Shown: in pieces, positions 6,386-6,533 of the stretch
Layout of the letters: each line of letters begins with the position of its first letter
How positions within the stretch are numbered: the first letter of the stretch is position 1
Assembly: GCA_030145265.1 (NCBI GenBank)
Contig: JAQYWA010000119.1
Coordinates: forward strand, 1 to 6,533
Direction of reading: 5' to 3'
Origin: Desulfuromonas sp.
Lineage (GTDB): Bacteria > Desulfobacterota > Desulfuromonadia > Desulfuromonadales > Trichloromonadaceae
DNA length: 6,533 nt
The notes under the pieces: generated by a model
What the model was told of the DNA's origin: nothing
Database searches by the model: none
The model's input: the letters and a program-made list of their open reading frames with translations, nothing else
Made by a program: the position numbers and the translations under genes

Positions 6386-6533
6386 CTACTCCGTAATGGA
6401 AATGAAAAAACTATATTCCTGGAAAGCCTGCAGGCCGCCATCGTCATGGGCCAGAATTTTCACCCGATGCTCACCTGCTCCCTCGGGAGTGATTTTCCAG
6501 GTGATGCGCCCAGTCGATGGGTCGATCACCATC
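6386..6533 (-). CDS. Partial: C-terminal end of a putative-Ig (He_PIG/cadherin-like) repeat protein
   Basis: Only the last 49 codons lie inside the window; the gene continues beyond 6533. The reading frame gives VIDPSTGRITWKITPEGAG, then EHRVKILAHDDGG and QEYSFFISITE before a TAG stop at 6386-6388. The pattern I-D-x-x-TG-x-I-x-W-x-(T)P-x-x-x-G, then a V-x-I-x-A-x-D strand and a final F-x-I-x-(I/V) strand, is the ending of putative Ig (He_PIG) or cadherin-like domains found in large secreted or surface-anchored bacterial proteins. The protein ends directly after the repeat, with no visible anchor or sorting signal. A methionine codon is at 6530-6532 but is very unlikely to be the start, because it sits mid-domain. 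A separate terminator (6253-6279) divides it from the pil operon. The identity of the whole protein cannot be told from this end. Confidence 0.75.
   Translation of the reverse strand, partial: MVIDPSTGRITWKITPEGAGEHRVKILAHDDGGLQAFQEYSFFISITE

Noticed and set aside
1..6533. CRISPR arrays, tRNA or rRNA genes, insertion sequences or phage genes
   Set aside because: No regularly spaced repeats, cloverleaf-like structures, transposase or phage protein features were seen on either strand.

Overview
The window holds a complete minor-pilin/PilY1 operon of a type IV pilus system, all on the minus strand, plus the 3' end of an unrelated upstream gene on the same strand. In transcription order (right to left) the operon reads pilV (5999-5571), pilW (5574-4699), pilX (4702-4208), pilY1 (4203-667) and a GspH/FimT-family pseudopilin (670-80). 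Three of the four junctions are 4-base stop/start overlaps (ATGA, ATGA, GTGA) and the fourth is a 4-base gap, so the five genes look translationally coupled and expressed as one mRNA.

Layout: 6533-6386 is the C-terminal end of a gene whose visible part resembles a putative-Ig (He_PIG/cadherin-like) repeat, suggesting a large surface or secreted protein. It is followed by an AT-rich gap of 386 bases (6385-6000) holding a strong intrinsic terminator for that gene (12-bp stem, 6253-6279), an 11-bp inverted repeat enclosing two CAGGCA boxes 20 bp apart (6184-6235), candidate sigma-70 promoter elements (about 6078-6132) and a very purine-rich ribosome binding site for pilV. Bases 5999-80 are almost entirely coding. 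Bases 79-1 lie downstream of the operon and show no convincing gene or terminator.

How the genes work together: PilV, PilW, PilX and the GspH/FimT-like protein carry class III (prepilin-type) signals. By analogy with characterised systems they form the priming tip complex of the pilus. PilY1 is a large exported protein with an N-terminal von Willebrand A region and a C-terminal beta-propeller, expected at the pilus tip or on the cell surface in adhesion, surface sensing and control of extension/retraction. The general pilus machinery (pilA, pilB, pilC, pilD, pilMNOPQ, pilT) is not in the window.

Organism: a Gram-negative bacterium of moderate, slightly GC-leaning composition. The gene order, with the GspH-like gene last rather than first and no pilE-like gene visible, differs from the Pseudomonas order fimU-pilV-pilW-pilX-pilY1-pilY2-pilE. 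It fits better with the deltaproteobacterial (Desulfuromonas/Geobacter-like, Desulfobacterota) arrangement; this is an inference, not a proof.

The system itself is a known type. The points most worth a second look are a Cys-rich PilX leader with ferredoxin-like spacing, built on a 9-base tandem repeat; altered MIDAS residues together with several Asp-rich Ca-loop-like motifs in PilY1; and the repeat-structured region upstream of pilV.
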